A stretch of DNA of 64,000 nucleotides from DSWT01 sp035373625 (GTDB lineage Bacteria > Chloroflexota > Anaerolineae > B4-G1 > SLSP01): the NCBI GenBank assembly GCA_035373625.1, contig DAOSNS010000023.1:10871-74870 (forward strand), read 5' to 3'. The position numbers and the translations under genes are program-made. How positions within the stretch are numbered: position 1 is the first letter of the stretch; every line of letters starts with the position of its first letter. Shown piece by piece: positions 63,792 through 64,000 of the stretch. The notes under the pieces were generated by a model. That model saw only the letters and a program-made list of their open reading frames with translations. It made no database searches and was not told the DNA's origin.

Positions 63792-63953
63792 ATGCTCGAC
63801 ATACTCTTGATTTTGTTCTTAAGCCTGGGACCGATGCTCCTCTACGCAGCCGTGTTGTGGTGGTTCGACCGGTACGAGAAAGAGCCTTTGGCGCTGCTCG
63901 TTGCTGCCTTTGTATGGGGTGCGATTCCTTCAATTATTTTGGCCTTAACGTAA
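63792..63953 (+). pseudogene. Truncated PrsW-type membrane protease, N-terminal 53 codons
   Basis: ATG 63792 follows AGGAGG at 5 nt. The translation has a first helix (LILFLSLGPMLLYAAVLWWF), then DRYEKEPLALLVAAFVWGA and IPSIILAL, the N-terminal signature of PrsW-type intramembrane proteases (R-x-E-x-E-P near the active site). A TAA at 63951 ends it at 53 residues, against more than 200 in the family, and no other frame continues the family in the last 47 bp. Either a nonsense or frameshift mutation, or a gene interrupted just here. Confidence 0.7.
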
Positions 63954-64000
63954 GTATTGTGCAACCAGAGCGCAAAGTGCTAAAAACGAGCAAAATGTGC

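Overview
The window looks like a chromosomal piece of a Chloroflexota bacterium (Anaerolineae/Caldilineae type). This is inferred from gene content, not from a marker phylogeny. The pointers are a DUF2298 (Chlor_Arch_YYY-type) polytopic membrane protein, Thr/Pro-rich linkers in exported proteins, a very large secreted beta-helix/cadherin-like protein ending in a YLPLVLR-type tail, HrcA/CIRCE heat-shock control, and many short tandem repeats between genes. Most genes have moderately high GC and clear Shine-Dalgarno sites, often with GTG or TTG starts.

Layout. 0-15.8 kb is mostly minus strand. It holds a truncated TetR regulator, a monoglyceride lipase-like hydrolase, a methyltransferase (+), a run S1-protein / FtsK / GTPase / ComEA / DUF2298, and a second run with purine nucleoside phosphorylase, a membrane protein, a GNAT acetyltransferase and a 7TM-GAF-HTH sensor. 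XerD, DUF951 and guanylate kinase follow. 15.9-19.9 kb (+) has an FmdB zinc ribbon, a FabL-type enoyl reductase, a four-S1-domain protein with IF-1, and an AbrB/PIN toxin-antitoxin pair. 19.9-24.1 kb (-) is the operon hrcA-grpE-dnaJ-prmA behind a perfect CIRCE and a strong promoter. 24.2-26.2 kb (+) is KDG kinase plus KDPG aldolase, with a 173-bp tandem duplication at the aldolase start. 26-36 kb is mixed: glycosyltransferase, P-loop kinase, RNase HII, TPR protein, Rieske oxygenase, an anchored GH5-like enzyme and an acyltransferase. 36-42 kb has DegV, tRNA-Lys, a YtxH pair, a PLC-like protein with a probably leaderless mRNA, an M1 peptidase and a membrane protein. 42.2-47.4 kb (+) is an accessory Hsp70 operon (TPR protein, J-like protein, GrpE-like, Hsp70). 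47.5-49.4 kb holds a GT2 glycosyltransferase and a dTDP-4-dehydrorhamnose reductase. 49.6-62.2 kb is one 4196-residue exported protein. The window ends with a DUF362 protein and a 53-codon fragment of a PrsW-type membrane protease.

A theme runs through the non-coding DNA. At least eight families of 7-8-nt tandem repeats or dispersed short repeats fill gaps between genes, and in several places they are translated: an internal array in the DUF2298 protein, the C-terminal tails of XerD and RNase HII, the N-terminus of the GT2 enzyme and probably that of the methyltransferase. Two further dispersed elements (about 65 bp, and a 22-bp palindrome-like unit) recur in the window and match no family I know.

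The strongest items for a second look are the accessory Hsp70-TPR operon, the repeat invasion of coding sequence, the two-tier repeat expansion and C-terminal tail of the giant protein, the membrane sensor with a fused HTH, and the tandem duplication at the aldolase start.
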